A stretch of DNA of 64,000 nt from Bacteroidaceae bacterium. Its GTDB lineage: Bacteria; Bacteroidota; Bacteroidia; Bacteroidales; Bacteroidaceae. The stretch covers positions 1 to 64,000 of the forward strand of contig JAFQBB010000036.1 in NCBI GenBank assembly GCA_017416805.1, written 5' to 3'. The notes beneath the pieces were generated by a model. That model worked only from the letters and a program-made list of their open reading frames with translations, made no database searches and was not told where the DNA came from. Below, in pieces: positions 41,753 through 51,096 of the stretch; position 1 is the first letter of the stretch; every line of letters starts with the position of its first letter. Both the position numbers and the translations under genes were made by a program.

Positions 41753-42540
41753 TCTTGTTTCTGTTTCTCTGCCCGACGGTTGATGACAATCAAGAGGACG
41801 AGCACGGTGACAAATATAATGGTAGAAAGGGGACGCAGCTCGGGAGTGAGACCACCTTTGCGGGCATCGGCATAGATGTAGGTAGAGAGGGTTTCCAATC
41901 CTTCGTTACCGATGGTGAAGATGGTGACGGCAAAGTCATCGATTGACAGGGTAAAGGCAAGGATGAATCCACTAATCATGCCGGGAAGTATTTCTGGAAG
42001 AATCACTTTGCGCAATGCTTGAAAGGGGGTGGCACCGAGGTCGAGTGCAGCCTCGTAGATGTTGGGATTCATCTTCTTCAAACGTGGCATCACACTGAGC
42101 ACTACATACGGCGTGCAGAACGAAATATGAGCCAACACCACTGTGGTGAACCCTTGCGAAATGCCAAAGCTGACAAAAAGCAGGAAGAGGGAAACACCGG
42201 TAATGATGTCGGGATTCATGATAGGAATATTATTCACAAAGTTCATGGCGGCACGTTGACGGCTACGCAGGTTGTAGATGCCGATAGCGGCAATGCTTCC
42301 CAAAGCTGTAGAGACAGAGGCTGCTATCAGTGCAATGAGAAACGTATTGATGATGGCGTTGGTCAACGAATGGTGCATACCTCCGGAGAAGAGGGAACTG
42401 TAGAGGTTGAACGAGAAGCCCGTCCAGTTGCCTAACACCTTGGCCTCGGTGAACGAGAAAATCATGATAATCAATATTGGCGAATAGAGCAAGGCCAACA
42501 ACAGCCACAGATAGGCTTTAGCAAGAAACTTCGTAATCAT
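41749..42540 (-). CDS. potC: Polyamine ABC transporter permease PotC
   Basis: 263 residues with six transmembrane segments and the EAA loop EAALDLGATPFQALRKVILPEI. Family end motif RPLSTIIFVTVLVLL. It overlaps potB (upstream) and potD (downstream) by 4 bases each, so the three are translationally coupled. Together with PotB it forms the membrane channel of a putrescine/spermidine importer. Confidence 0.93.
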   Translation of the reverse strand: MITKFLAKAYLWLLLALLYSPILIIMIFSFTEAKVLGNWTGFSFNLYSSLFSGGMHHSLTNAIINTFLIALIAASVSTALGSIAAIGIYNLRSRQRAAMNFVNNIPIMNPDIITGVSLFLLFVSFGISQGFTTVVLAHISFCTPYVVLSVMPRLKKMNPNIYEAALDLGATPFQALRKVILPEILPGMISGFILAFTLSIDDFAVTIFTIGNEGLETLSTYIYADARKGGLTPELRPLSTIIFVTVLVLLIVINRRAEKQKQE

Positions 42541-43337
42541 ATCACACCTCCACTTTCATTTTGTACGCTGTCTTCATCGTTGCTGAAGAATGACATGATG
42601 GCTATCAGCAGCAGCATGATGAGCGAGAGAGCCGCACCATAGTTCCACATTCCGTTATAAATATTCTCTTGCACGGTGGTACCGAAGAGTTTGATATTGT
42701 TCATTGTCAGCAACTCGGCAATGGCAAAAGTTGAAACCGTAGGCATGAATACCATGAGGATGCCACTGAAAATACCCGGCATGGAGAGAGGAAGCACAAC
42801 CTTGGTAAATACCCTCAGCGGATTGGCACCCAAATCTTGTGCCGCTTCGATAAGGCTTTGATCCATCTTTTGCAACGTGTTATAGATAGGGTATATCATG
42901 AATGGCAAGAAGTTATAGACCATGCCGAAAATCAAAGCTCCTTCGCCCAATGGAAGTTTCAAGAAATCGAACAATGCCACTGTGGCAAGTGTACGAATCA
43001 GGATGTTGACCCACATGGGCAGGATGAAGAGCACCACCATTGTCTTGGAGGTGTTGAATTGCTTTTGGCTCATGATATAGGCGGCCGGATAGCCCAACAC
43101 CAGACAAAGAATGGTGGTAATCATGGCTATGCCTATAGAATAGATAAAAGTGTTGATGGCCTCCGGGTGCATCATGAACTTGCGGAAGTTACTCAAGGTA
43201 AAAGCCCCTTCTTCATCGGTAAAGGCGTATGCCACAATGAGCACCAAAGGAACAACCACAAACACCAGCAGGAAGATGGCATAAGGTATCGACCAGTTCC
43301 TGCGGCGCATAAAGAATTGAGACAGTTTGTTTTGCAT
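42537..43337 (-). CDS. potB: Polyamine ABC transporter permease PotB
   Basis: 266 residues with six transmembrane segments. EAA loop EAAQDLGANPLRVFTKVVLPLS and the PotB-type MIYPIYNTLQKMDQSL stretch are present. The start ATG at 43337 is 188 bases from the potA stop, and that space is filled by a composite repeat element. It overlaps potC by 4 bases. Confidence 0.93.
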   Translation of the reverse strand: MQNKLSQFFMRRRNWSIPYAIFLLVFVVVPLVLIVAYAFTDEEGAFTLSNFRKFMMHPEAINTFIYSIGIAMITTILCLVLGYPAAYIMSQKQFNTSKTMVVLFILPMWVNILIRTLATVALFDFLKLPLGEGALIFGMVYNFLPFMIYPIYNTLQKMDQSLIEAAQDLGANPLRVFTKVVLPLSMPGIFSGILMVFMPTVSTFAIAELLTMNNIKLFGTTVQENIYNGMWNYGAALSLIMLLLIAIMSFFSNDEDSVQNESGGVI

Positions 43338-43344
43338 GTTTTAT

Positions 43345-43530
43345 TCTTTTTAGGAGTTAGAGGATTTAAAGGGTGTTATTGGCCTTTCAGGCCTAGGGGT
43401 TAAAGCCGAATGTTTGGCAAGTGAAGAGTCTTGTGCCGCATGGCTTACTTGTAGCTCGTAGCTCATCACTCGTAGCTTTACTATTGGCTAGCAGGCAAAG
43501 CCTGCGATAACTCCTTTAACTCCTTTTAAT
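43345..43530. repeat. Composite word-repeat element with both core types
   Basis: Left: aggagttagaggatttaaaggg, hairpin GGCCTTTCAGGCC, taggggttaaagcc. Nested in the middle is a second block: gaagagtctt, the core GTGCCGCATGG (43433-43443, reverse orientation), and acttgtagctcgtagctcatc. Right: ttggctagcaggcaaagcctgcgataac (43483-43510) and ctcctttaactcctttt. The CCATGCGGCAC block seems inserted into a gagttaaag-class element. The right end reaches the potA stop codon. Confidence 0.85.
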
Positions 43531-44908
43531 TCATTATTACTCTAATATCCTCAGGGGCAATCGTGATGCCCACACGGTCACCATCGTCCCATACATCGTT
43601 GGTGTTGACAAATACGTCTTCGTCCCAATCGGAGCGGACGGTGAGGTGATAATGGTTACCTTTATAAAGGATAAAGTTCACGTCGCCGGTCAGCATACCG
43701 TCTTCCTCGTTATCCTGAAGGATGACACGGTCGAAATCAACTTCAACCTTCACTGTGGCACCCGGTTCAATGTCTTTCACCGGCAGACACTCAAACTCCT
43801 GACCGAGGAACTCTACATGGTTTTCATCGATCAAATGCCCTTCGAAGGTGTTGCAAATGCGTTCTTTCTTCATGACATGGATATCGAAAGGTTTTACCAG
43901 TAATCCTACTTCACGTCCGGCTTCAAAGCAATTGTAGTCTTGTACCATCAGCTCGTAACCGTCTTCGGTTTGCACCAGCATTTCGTAGTGTACACCTTTG
44001 AAAATGCAACTTGTCACTGTACCCTTCAACTGGGCTGCATCTGACGGGTCAAAAATGTAAATATCTTCGGGACGGACAACGACATCAATGGGGGTGTTCT
44101 CACCGAATCCTTCATCAACGCACTCGAATTCGTGTCCGGCAAAGCTGACGAGTTTGTCTTTCAGCATGGTGCCATTCAGGATGTTGCTCTCGCCAATGAA
44201 GTCGGCCACAAACGAGTTGATGGGTTCATTATAGATGTCTATCGGTGTACCTATCTGCTGGATGCGTCCTTCGCTCATCACTACGATGGTGTCACTCAGA
44301 GTCAGGGCCTCTTCCTGGTCGTGAGTCACATACACGAAGGTTACGCCCAATGACTTATGCAACTCCTTGAGTTCCATCTGCATGTCTTTTCTCATCTTCA
44401 GGTCAAGGGCAGCGAGGGGTTCGTCCAACAGGAGCACTTCGGGATTGTTGACAATAGCGCGGGCAATGGCGACACGCTGCTGCTGGCCACCGGAAAGGGA
44501 ATCCACGTCGCGATACTCATAGTCGGTCATTCCTACCATCTTCAAAGCTCCCTTTACCTTTTTCTCGATGATGGACGAAGGAAGTTTTTTCAGTTTGAGA
44601 CCGAAAGCAATGTTGTCAAACACATTCAGGTGGGGAAAAAGTGCGTACTTCTGAAATACGGTATTTACCGGACGCAGATGGGGAGGCGTTTTCGTTATCT
44701 CCTGTCCGCTGATGCGTATTTCGCCCTCTGATGCTGTCTGAAATCCGGCTATCAGCCGCAGAAGTGTTGTTTTACCACATCCCGAAGGACCAAGAATGGT
44801 GACAAACTCACCTTTTCTTACTTTCAAGTTGATGTTGTCCAGTGCCACTTTTTCGCCGAAGTACTTCGATACGTTCTGGACTTCAATGATGTAATTTGCC
44901 TGTTGCAT
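43526..44908 (-). CDS. potA: Polyamine ABC transporter ATPase PotA with enlarged C-terminus
   Basis: 460 residues, about 90 longer than typical PotA. Walker A GPSGCGKT (40-47), signature LSGGQQQR (138-145), Walker B VLLLDEP (158-164), switch His in VTHDQEEA. Two regulatory segments follow. Around 280-345 is a TOBE_2-type domain with [10 protein letters not shown]. Around 350-460 is a second, similar one ending [14 protein letters not shown]; the VRPEDI/APEDI echo suggests a duplication. The PotBCD genes follow on the same strand. Confidence 0.92.
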   Translation of the reverse strand: MQQANYIIEVQNVSKYFGEKVALDNINLKVRKGEFVTILGPSGCGKTTLLRLIAGFQTASEGEIRISGQEITKTPPHLRPVNTVFQKYALFPHLNVFDNIAFGLKLKKLPSSIIEKKVKGALKMVGMTDYEYRDVDSLSGGQQQRVAIARAIVNNPEVLLLDEPLAALDLKMRKDMQMELKELHKSLGVTFVYVTHDQEEALTLSDTIVVMSEGRIQQIGTPIDIYNEPINSFVADFIGESNILNGTMLKDKLVSFAGHEFECVDEGFGENTPIDVVVRPEDIYIFDPSDAAQLKGTVTSCIFKGVHYEMLVQTEDGYELMVQDYNCFEAGREVGLLVKPFDIHVMKKERICNTFEGHLIDENHVEFLGQEFECLPVKDIEPGATVKVEVDFDRVILQDNEEDGMLTGDVNFILYKGNHYHLTVRSDWDEDVFVNTNDVWDDGDRVGITIAPEDIRVIMN

Positions 44909-44990
44909 GTCTGTTTGTCAGTGTAGCTACATGTACTTGTCAAATAATAAAAAAAATAGTGCGCAAAAATAGGAATAAAAATTAGATGTA

Positions 44991-45020
44991 CAAAGATATA
45001 TTGGCAGAAAATCCCTGCAA
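44991..45020 (-). promoter_or_regulatory. Promoter of potABCD
   Basis: Minus strand -7 TATCTTTG (44991-44998) and -33 TTG (45018-45020), 19 bases apart. The -33 element overlaps the terminator hairpin of the upstream gene. About 83 bases before potA. Confidence 0.6.
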
Positions 45021-45054
45021 CCGTGAGGAAAACCTAATTGAGGGTTGCAGGGAT
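45009..45054 (-). terminator. Terminator of the small YtxH-like gene
   Basis: AATCCCTGCAACC (45009-45021) pairs with GGTTGCAGGGATT (45042-45054). On the minus strand TTTTCTGCC follows. It separates the small protein gene from the pot operon. Confidence 0.75.
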
Positions 45055-45086
45055 TCTTGGAAAAAGTGAAAAGTGAGGGACAGGAA

Positions 45087-45311
45087 TCAGTCTGTAATGT
45101 CCTCTATGGCAGAATTGCATGTCCCTGCCATTTTGTTTTTGGCTGTCTGCCACATTTCGCCCGCTTTGTCACCGGCTTTGTGCATGGCATCGTACATTTT
45201 GTTTTTTAACTCTTGCGCCTGTTTTGTACGCGAATAATGGTAACAGGCTGCTCCAAGGAGTGTGCCCAATCCAAGGCCAATCCAGAATTTTGATTTGCAA
45301 CAACAATCCAT
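45087..45311 (-). CDS. Small YtxH-like protein
   Basis: 74 residues. N-terminal Cys cluster (MDCCCKSK), one transmembrane helix (FWIGLGLGTLLGAACYHYS) and an amphipathic helical tail with repeated KAGDKAGEMWQTAKNKM, as in YtxH or general-stress small proteins. The role is not known. It stands alone between a terminator and the HAD phosphatase gene. Confidence 0.6.
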   Translation of the reverse strand: MDCCCKSKFWIGLGLGTLLGAACYHYSRTKQAQELKNKMYDAMHKAGDKAGEMWQTAKNKMAGTCNSAIEDITD

Positions 45312-45444
45312 AATACAATCTTTTTTTGAGTTTTACAATCAATGATTACAAAGTTCAGAAATGTACTCTCTGCGCTCTGTATCTTTTCAGATGAGAAAAC
45401 AAAGGACTGGCTGGATGGTTCGTTGCTAAAGATGAAAAAAAGGA

Positions 45445-46254
45445 TTATATATTTATAAAACGTTCCACCACGTGGGCCACTCCGTCCTCGTCGTTGGAGA
45501 GGGTGATGAAGTCTGCAGCTTCGCGCACTACGGGTTGGGCATTCTGCATGGCTACACCAAGACCTGCATAGCGAATCATGGAGAGGTCGTTGAAACCGTC
45601 GCCACAGGCTATGACTTCTTCGCGACGGATGCCTACTTTGTCCAACAGGACTGCGAGAGATTGGGCTTTGTCGATGCCTTTGGGTACGAGTTCGAGGAAA
45701 TAGGGTTCGGAGCGATATACTTCGTTGGTCTCTTTCAGTTGTTCGTGCATCTTGATTTCGAGTTGGTGAAGACGGTCGGCTTCGCCCACGATGAGACACT
45801 TGGGTATGGGGAAGTCTATGTATTCCAGGAAGTCATCGACCATGAGGGTTTGCATCACGTTGAGGATGGCCTCTTTTTGTACATATTCGTCGTTGGGAGT
45901 TTCGGTAATGACATAGTTGTCGCGATAGGTGACGATGGCAAAGCCGTTTTCTTGGGCTTGGCGGTACATGTAGGGCAGGACTTCTGGGTTGAGGACTTGG
46001 GCATGTATCACTTCCTTGTTGCTCCAGTTTATGATTTCTCCACCGTTGTAGGCCATGATATAGCCTCCGTAGGCTGAGAGTTCCAACTCGTCGGCAATGG
46101 GGGCGATGCCATAAGTGGGACGGCCGGATGCCAGTACGACTTTCACCCCTTGCTGTTGGGCGCGGATGAGGGTTTGACGTGTATGCGGTGTTATCTGCTT
46201 TGCGCTGTTGGTCAGTGTGCCGTCAAGGTCGAGCACAATCATTCGGTAGGGCAT
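45445..46254 (-). CDS. Cof-type HAD-IIB phosphatase
   Basis: 269 residues. HAD motif I VLDLDGTLTNS (catalytic Asp pair), motif II VLASGRPTY, a cap domain of type IIB in the middle, motif III with K (KGIDKAQSL) and motif IV ACGDGFNDLSMI. The family dephosphorylates sugar phosphates and cofactors; the specific substrate is not predictable. A TATCTTTG -7 box lies at 46301-46308. Confidence 0.9.
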   Translation of the reverse strand: MPYRMIVLDLDGTLTNSAKQITPHTRQTLIRAQQQGVKVVLASGRPTYGIAPIADELELSAYGGYIMAYNGGEIINWSNKEVIHAQVLNPEVLPYMYRQAQENGFAIVTYRDNYVITETPNDEYVQKEAILNVMQTLMVDDFLEYIDFPIPKCLIVGEADRLHQLEIKMHEQLKETNEVYRSEPYFLELVPKGIDKAQSLAVLLDKVGIRREEVIACGDGFNDLSMIRYAGLGVAMQNAQPVVREAADFITLSNDEDGVAHVVERFINI

Positions 46255-46300
46255 GGGTCTTGATTTATGATTTGTGAATGTCTCGTCTTTTTCTGTGGTG

Positions 46301-46308
46301 CAAAGATA
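46301..46308 (-). promoter_or_regulatory. -7 box of the HAD phosphatase gene
   Basis: Minus strand TATCTTTG, exact consensus, 47 bases before the ATG. No matching -33 TTTG at 19-21 bases. Confidence 0.5.
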
Positions 46309-46414
46309 GTTCTTTCCTTCTGAATGCCGAACATAATGGGATGGAAACTTGTTGATGGTGGGAATAATTAATGAACAAATGATGAATTGTCTAACAGTTT
46401 TAATTGTAAGTGTT

Positions 46415-47002
46415 ATGAGTAATTTTATGCCCGCCCTACCCTATGCGCCTGATGCCCTTGCACCGGTTATCAGCCGTGAAACCATTGACTTTCATTACGG
46501 AAAGCATTTGCAGACTTATGCCAATAATCTGGAGAAACTGATTCGTGGAACTGCTTTGGAGGGAAAAAGTGTTGAGGAAATAGTGGTCGATGCTCCCGAA
46601 GGGGCTGTATATAACAATGCCGGACAGGTGATGAACCATCAGCTTTACTTCTTACAGTTTACCCCTGAACCACGCACAGGCAAGCCTGAAGGTAGGTTGG
46701 CTACGCTGATTGTGAGGGACTTTGGCAGTGTGGAGGAGATGCAGCGGAAGATGAACGAGGCCTGTACCGCGCTGTTCGGCTCGGGGTGGGTATGGCTGTG
46801 CCTGAATGACGGTGGCCGGCTCGAAGTCGCCTCTTTCCCCAATGGAGATACGCCATTGCGCCATGGCAAACTGCCATTATTGGGATTTGATGTGTGGGAA
46901 CATGCCTATTACCTGGATTTCCAAAACCGTCGTGCCGACCATGTGGCTAACCTGTGGAAGATTGTGGATTGGGATGTGGTGGCTGGAAGGTTGGGTGACT
47001 GA
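46415..47002 (+). CDS. sodB: Iron/manganese superoxide dismutase
   Basis: 195 residues from the ATG at 46415 (another ATG four codons later is also possible; upstream Met codons lack family sequence). Metal ligands are in FHYGKHLQTY, MNHQLYFLQF and DVWEHAYYLDF...RADH. The AGQVMNHQLYF segment places the active-site Gln in the Fe-type position. It detoxifies superoxide in the cytoplasm. Single gene, divergent from the HAD phosphatase. Confidence 0.92.
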   Translation: MSNFMPALPYAPDALAPVISRETIDFHYGKHLQTYANNLEKLIRGTALEGKSVEEIVVDAPEGAVYNNAGQVMNHQLYFLQFTPEPRTGKPEGRLATLIVRDFGSVEEMQRKMNEACTALFGSGWVWLCLNDGGRLEVASFPNGDTPLRHGKLPLLGFDVWEHAYYLDFQNRRADHVANLWKIVDWDVVAGRLGD

Positions 47003-47094
47003 TAGTGTTATTTCTTTACAAATTATGTCTTCTCCAAGATCTCTTCCGCGAGTGACGGCAGAAGGCTTTTAAGGGTAACAGTGACCTGCATTAA

Positions 47095-47158
47095 AGGGTA
47101 TCTGATACTCATAAGCAAGGGTATCAGATACCCATGGCCAAGAGTATCAGATACCCTT
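47095..47158. repeat. Three palindromic gggtatcagataccc units
   Basis: AGGGTATCTGATACTC (47095-47110), GGGTATCAGATACCC (47119-47133, a perfect palindrome) and GAGTATCAGATACCCTT (47142-47158) lie 23-24 bases apart. The outer two are near inverted copies, so nested hairpins are possible. The unit lies between the convergent sodB and recX genes and may serve as a bidirectional terminator. No T-run is present. Confidence 0.75.
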
Positions 47159-47235
47159 AAAAATGCCATTTTCTTCCGTTTTTGTGTACAAACGTCAAGA
47201 AAAAGAGGGGATGCAGAATGAGTTAAGAAAAATAT

Positions 47236-47721
47236 TTACTCACAGCCAATCTCCCCTTTGGTGAGTTCCTCCAATGCCCTGCGTGCTATCTCCATCTCTA
47301 TCCCCCTACCCGAGGCGAAACGCATCAGTTTGGCATACAGCTCGTAGCCGTTGGCGGCTTTGATGGACGGAAGTTTGGCCGCCAGCAACTCTTTGGCTGC
47401 TTGCAGGGAATCATCGTCGCCAACTTCCTCCAAAGCCTTGGCTATAAGATTAGAAGGGATACGTTTTTGGGCAAGGCAGAGGGCTATTTTCTGCCGTCCC
47501 CAATGGTTGAAATGAAACTTGTCGTGTACGAAAGCATGGGAGAAACGCGCTTCGTCAATATACTTTTCGGCCTGCAATTGTTGTACAATATGCTCACGGA
47601 CTTCTTCATCGGCCACTCCCCATTGTCGCAGTTTCTCGCACACTTCTGAAATGCAATGTTCGCTGTGCGAACAATAGAGTGCCGCCTTGTTGTATGCCTC
47701 TTTCTCTGTCAATTCCTTCAT
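47236..47721 (-). CDS. recX: Regulatory protein RecX
   Basis: 161 residues, three-helix repeats of RecX: EAYNKAALYCSHSEHCISEV, KLRQWGVADE, YIDEARFSHAFVHDK, and WGRQKIALCLAQKRI. It binds and restrains RecA filaments in the cytoplasm. recA itself is not nearby. It follows the DUF6057 gene by 15 bases on the same strand. Confidence 0.92.
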   Translation of the reverse strand: MKELTEKEAYNKAALYCSHSEHCISEVCEKLRQWGVADEEVREHIVQQLQAEKYIDEARFSHAFVHDKFHFNHWGRQKIALCLAQKRIPSNLIAKALEEVGDDDSLQAAKELLAAKLPSIKAANGYELYAKLMRFASGRGIEMEIARRALEELTKGEIGCE

Positions 47722-47736
47722 GTTTCTTCAGCCATC

Positions 47737-48912
47737 TTAAAGTCCCGTCACCTCTTTTCCACCATAATAATAATACCACCAGTAGGTATCCCCGAATTGA
47801 CGTCGGATATGATTGTTTTGTACTACGGGGTCAGGGTATTGGTCGCGCAAAGCCATGAATTCCCCGAAGCGCGAACGTACAGTGGGGTCGGTCACCAATA
47901 TTTCTCCCGCAGAATCCTTTAATAACAGTGCCTCCTGATAATGCCGGGGGAGGCTTTTATCCGTCTCCCGATAATGGAGGGGCAAGGCTTGCTGGAAAAT
48001 GTCCAGCTCCTTTTCAAGCAGCAGGGCACACAGGTAATACTCTCTGGCCTCATGGCTTGCACTATCTGCCCGACACATACGGTCCAGATATGTCATGACC
48101 GTTTCGCCCGCCATCTTCGGATGGGCACCGAGGTGGTTACATATATCATCGTTGGTCACCATAGAAACCGCTCCATCCGCTTCATCCAGAAACAATCCTT
48201 CCGCTCCTTCCGTCTGTGGATAGGCGAACAGCTTTTCTCCAAGTGTATGGGTATGGGAAAGTGCCAACGCGCGTAAAGCTGTCAGCGTGCGACTATGGTG
48301 TGGCGATTTTATCCCCTTTTGCAATGCTTTGTCAAAATCTCCCTTCCGGATAGCTTGCGCCACGGCCAGTTCGTTGTGGAAAACCTCGTTTGTGTTTCCT
48401 ACGAACCCCGTGATATAGGTAAAAACAATCAATATGAGCACGTTGGGGATGAGAACATTTTGCTTCTTTTCCCTATTTGCACGGTTTTGCAGCTTCCGGT
48501 TAAAGAATCCGGCAATAAGATAAAAGATGAAAAAAAGACCCCCACCCCACAGATACACCTTGTCAATACTGACGGCGAAGTGTGATGTGTCGGCACCTGA
48601 CGTGTCGGGATTGATGCAAGACAGCAATGCCAGTATCAGGTAGGCCGGAAAAAAAGCTAACGCAGACAATGATCGGGCGAAACGCATAAGCATGTTCAAC
48701 CCCCATTGTAATAGCCAGAGTAATGCCGTGATAATCAGTGCGCCACATAAGGGCGAATAGGTGGTCATCCCACCCGATAAGGTGTAGTGCAAACACCGCA
48801 ATGCTTCCCCTTCTCCCTTGTAAAGCCATACGAAACTGAACGAAAGGAAAATGATACTGCACAACGCGGTGATGACCGAATTGCCTGAACGATTATGGAT
48901 TGTCCGATTCAT
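47737..48912 (-). CDS. DUF6057 family membrane protein
   Basis: 391 residues. Four to five transmembrane segments lie in the N-terminal half (ALCSIIFLSFSFVWLY; GALIITALLWLLQWGL; AFFPAYLILALLS; LWGGGLFFIFYLIAGF; VLILIVFTYITGFV). A soluble TPR-like part follows (FHNELAVAQAIRKGDFDKAL; LALSHTHTLGEKLF) and an aromatic end with YWWYYYYG. This is a Bacteroidales family without known function. It is cotranscribed with recX. Confidence 0.75.
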   Translation of the reverse strand: MNRTIHNRSGNSVITALCSIIFLSFSFVWLYKGEGEALRCLHYTLSGGMTTYSPLCGALIITALLWLLQWGLNMLMRFARSLSALAFFPAYLILALLSCINPDTSGADTSHFAVSIDKVYLWGGGLFFIFYLIAGFFNRKLQNRANREKKQNVLIPNVLILIVFTYITGFVGNTNEVFHNELAVAQAIRKGDFDKALQKGIKSPHHSRTLTALRALALSHTHTLGEKLFAYPQTEGAEGLFLDEADGAVSMVTNDDICNHLGAHPKMAGETVMTYLDRMCRADSASHEAREYYLCALLLEKELDIFQQALPLHYRETDKSLPRHYQEALLLKDSAGEILVTDPTVRSRFGEFMALRDQYPDPVVQNNHIRRQFGDTYWWYYYYGGKEVTGL

Positions 48913-49040
48913 GTCTGATTATAAATAGGTGTGTGTATCAAGGTTATATGTGACAAAGTGACGAGCTGGTGCTTACGCCTGTAGCCCATTGCCCGCCACT
49001 TATATCAGAATTTCCTCTTCACTTCCAGCTTTTGACTTTT

Positions 49041-51056
49041 TTATTTCTTCACTTTCTTGAGCACCATGGCCGAACGTGCAGGTATGTAGAGTTTCAGCCA
49101 TTCTTTACGCACTTTCTTGTACATGGGGTCGTGATTGGTAAAGTGACGGATGGAGTCATCTGTCAATCCGTAGCCACCATAGGCCGGTGAATCAGTATTC
49201 AGCACTACATCGTAAGCACCAGTAGGAACCAAGAATCCATAATCTGTAAACGAGCGGTTAGGGCTGAAGTTGAACACGAAGATGAGGTCTCCTCTCTTGT
49301 ATGCCAATACTTGGTCACCGTCATTGTGCCAAATCTCTACAACTTCTGTCTTATGGAAGTTCCGTACATTGCGGATGAGGTGAATCATCGCTTTGTCAAA
49401 ATCTCCTAAGTAATGATAGCACAGTTCTTTATCATCTACCAAATTCCATTGACGACGGGCATATTTGTGCGACCATCCGTTACCCTCACGGGGGAAGTCT
49501 ATCCATTCGGGATGTCCGAATTCATTGCCCATAAAGTTCAGGTAACCGCCATTGATAGTAGTAGCTGTAAGCAAGCGAATCATCTTGTGTAGGGCTATAC
49601 CGCGTGTGGCCGTATAGTTTTCATCGCCTTTCTTGAAGTGCCAATACATGTCTGCATCAATCAAGCGGAAAATGATAGTCTTATCTCCTACCAATGCCTG
49701 GTCGTGACTCTCAGCATACGATATGGTCTTTTCGTCTTCTCGGCGGTTTGTCACCTCCCAGAAAAGACTGCTGGGTTTCCAATCCTCGTCTTGCTTTTCT
49801 TTAATGGTCTTGATCCAATAATCAGGTATGTTCATTGCCATACGATAGTCAAATCCATAACCTCCAGCAATGAATGGTGCAGCTAATCCGGGCATACCCG
49901 AAACCTCTTCTGCAATAGTGATGGCACGTGGGTTCACCTCATGGATAAGCAAGTTGGCCAGTGTCAGATAGCAGATTGCATTGTCGTCTTGTCCGCCATT
50001 GTAATAGTCACCATAGTTACAGAAGGCCTCGCCCAATCCATGACTATAATAGAGCATAGAAGTCACTCCGTCGAAACGGAACCCGTCGAACTTGAATTCT
50101 TCCATCCAATACTTGCAATTGGATAGCAGGAAATGCAACACTTCGTTCTTTCCATAATCAAAACAGAGCGAATCCCATGCCGGATGCTCATGCCGGTCGC
50201 CTGGATAGAAGTATTGGTTAGGATCACCTGCAAAGTTTCCGAGTCCTTCAACTTCGTTCTTCACGGCATGTGAGTGTACTATGTCCATGATGACGGCAAT
50301 ACCCATCTCATGTGCTTCGTCAATGAGTTGTTTCAGTTCTTCAGGGGTGCCAAAACGTGAAGAAGCCGCAAAGAAACTGCTTACATGATAACCAAAACTT
50401 CCGTAATATGGATGCTCTTGAATGGCCATAATCTGGATGCAGTTGTATCCATCAGCCGCAATACGTGGAAGTATTTGTTCACGAAATTCGGTATAAGTTC
50501 CGACCTTCTCCTCCTGAGCAGCCATACCGATGTGGCATTCATAAATAAGCAGTGGTCCGGGCTTCTGACGGAAAGTGCGGTTCTTGAACTTGTAAGGATT
50601 TTCGGGAGCCCATACCTGTGCACTGAAAATCTTAGTGGCAGGGTCTTGTATCACCCTACGTGCACACGAGGGGATACGCTCTCCTTCGCCTCCTTCCCAA
50701 CGAACTTTCAGTTTGTAAAGGTCACCATGCTTGATGGCATCTGCTGGCAATTTCAATTCCCAATTCACTACGTTTTTGCGGCGCAATTTGTATTTAGGAT
50801 GTTCTTGCCAATTATTGAAATCACCTATCAGATATATTTCAGTAGCATTGGGTGCCCATTCTCTGAAAACCCATCCCTCCTTTGTGCGATGTAATCCGAA
50901 GTAGAGGTGTCTGTCTGCAACGTCAGACAATAACCTTCTTCCGTTGTTCGTAAATTCCTTCAATTTGGCTTTTGCGAACTGGTGACGGCCATTTATGGCT
51001 TCCTCAAAAGGTGCCAGCCAAGGGTCGTTCTTTATGAGTGTCAACTGATTATCCAT
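49041..51056 (-). CDS. glgB: 1,4-alpha-glucan branching enzyme, eukaryotic-like type
   Basis: 671 residues. N-terminal CBM48 (about 30-140, WVFREWAPNATEIYLIGDFN), then the GH13 barrel: region I DIVHSHA, region II DGFRFDGVTSM (catalytic Asp), region III with Glu in ITIAEEVSGMPG, and region IV YAESHDQALVGDK. The wording of region IV and the general length fit the GH13_8 branching enzymes of eukaryotes and Bacteroidetes rather than the E. coli type. It makes alpha-1,6 branches in glycogen. No other glg gene is adjacent. Confidence 0.94.
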   Translation of the reverse strand: MDNQLTLIKNDPWLAPFEEAINGRHQFAKAKLKEFTNNGRRLLSDVADRHLYFGLHRTKEGWVFREWAPNATEIYLIGDFNNWQEHPKYKLRRKNVVNWELKLPADAIKHGDLYKLKVRWEGGEGERIPSCARRVIQDPATKIFSAQVWAPENPYKFKNRTFRQKPGPLLIYECHIGMAAQEEKVGTYTEFREQILPRIAADGYNCIQIMAIQEHPYYGSFGYHVSSFFAASSRFGTPEELKQLIDEAHEMGIAVIMDIVHSHAVKNEVEGLGNFAGDPNQYFYPGDRHEHPAWDSLCFDYGKNEVLHFLLSNCKYWMEEFKFDGFRFDGVTSMLYYSHGLGEAFCNYGDYYNGGQDDNAICYLTLANLLIHEVNPRAITIAEEVSGMPGLAAPFIAGGYGFDYRMAMNIPDYWIKTIKEKQDEDWKPSSLFWEVTNRREDEKTISYAESHDQALVGDKTIIFRLIDADMYWHFKKGDENYTATRGIALHKMIRLLTATTINGGYLNFMGNEFGHPEWIDFPREGNGWSHKYARRQWNLVDDKELCYHYLGDFDKAMIHLIRNVRNFHKTEVVEIWHNDGDQVLAYKRGDLIFVFNFSPNRSFTDYGFLVPTGAYDVVLNTDSPAYGGYGLTDDSIRHFTNHDPMYKKVRKEWLKLYIPARSAMVLKKVKK

Positions 51057-51096
51057 GAGTTTAAGGTGGGGTGAGAGTAGTTAAAGATTACAGATT

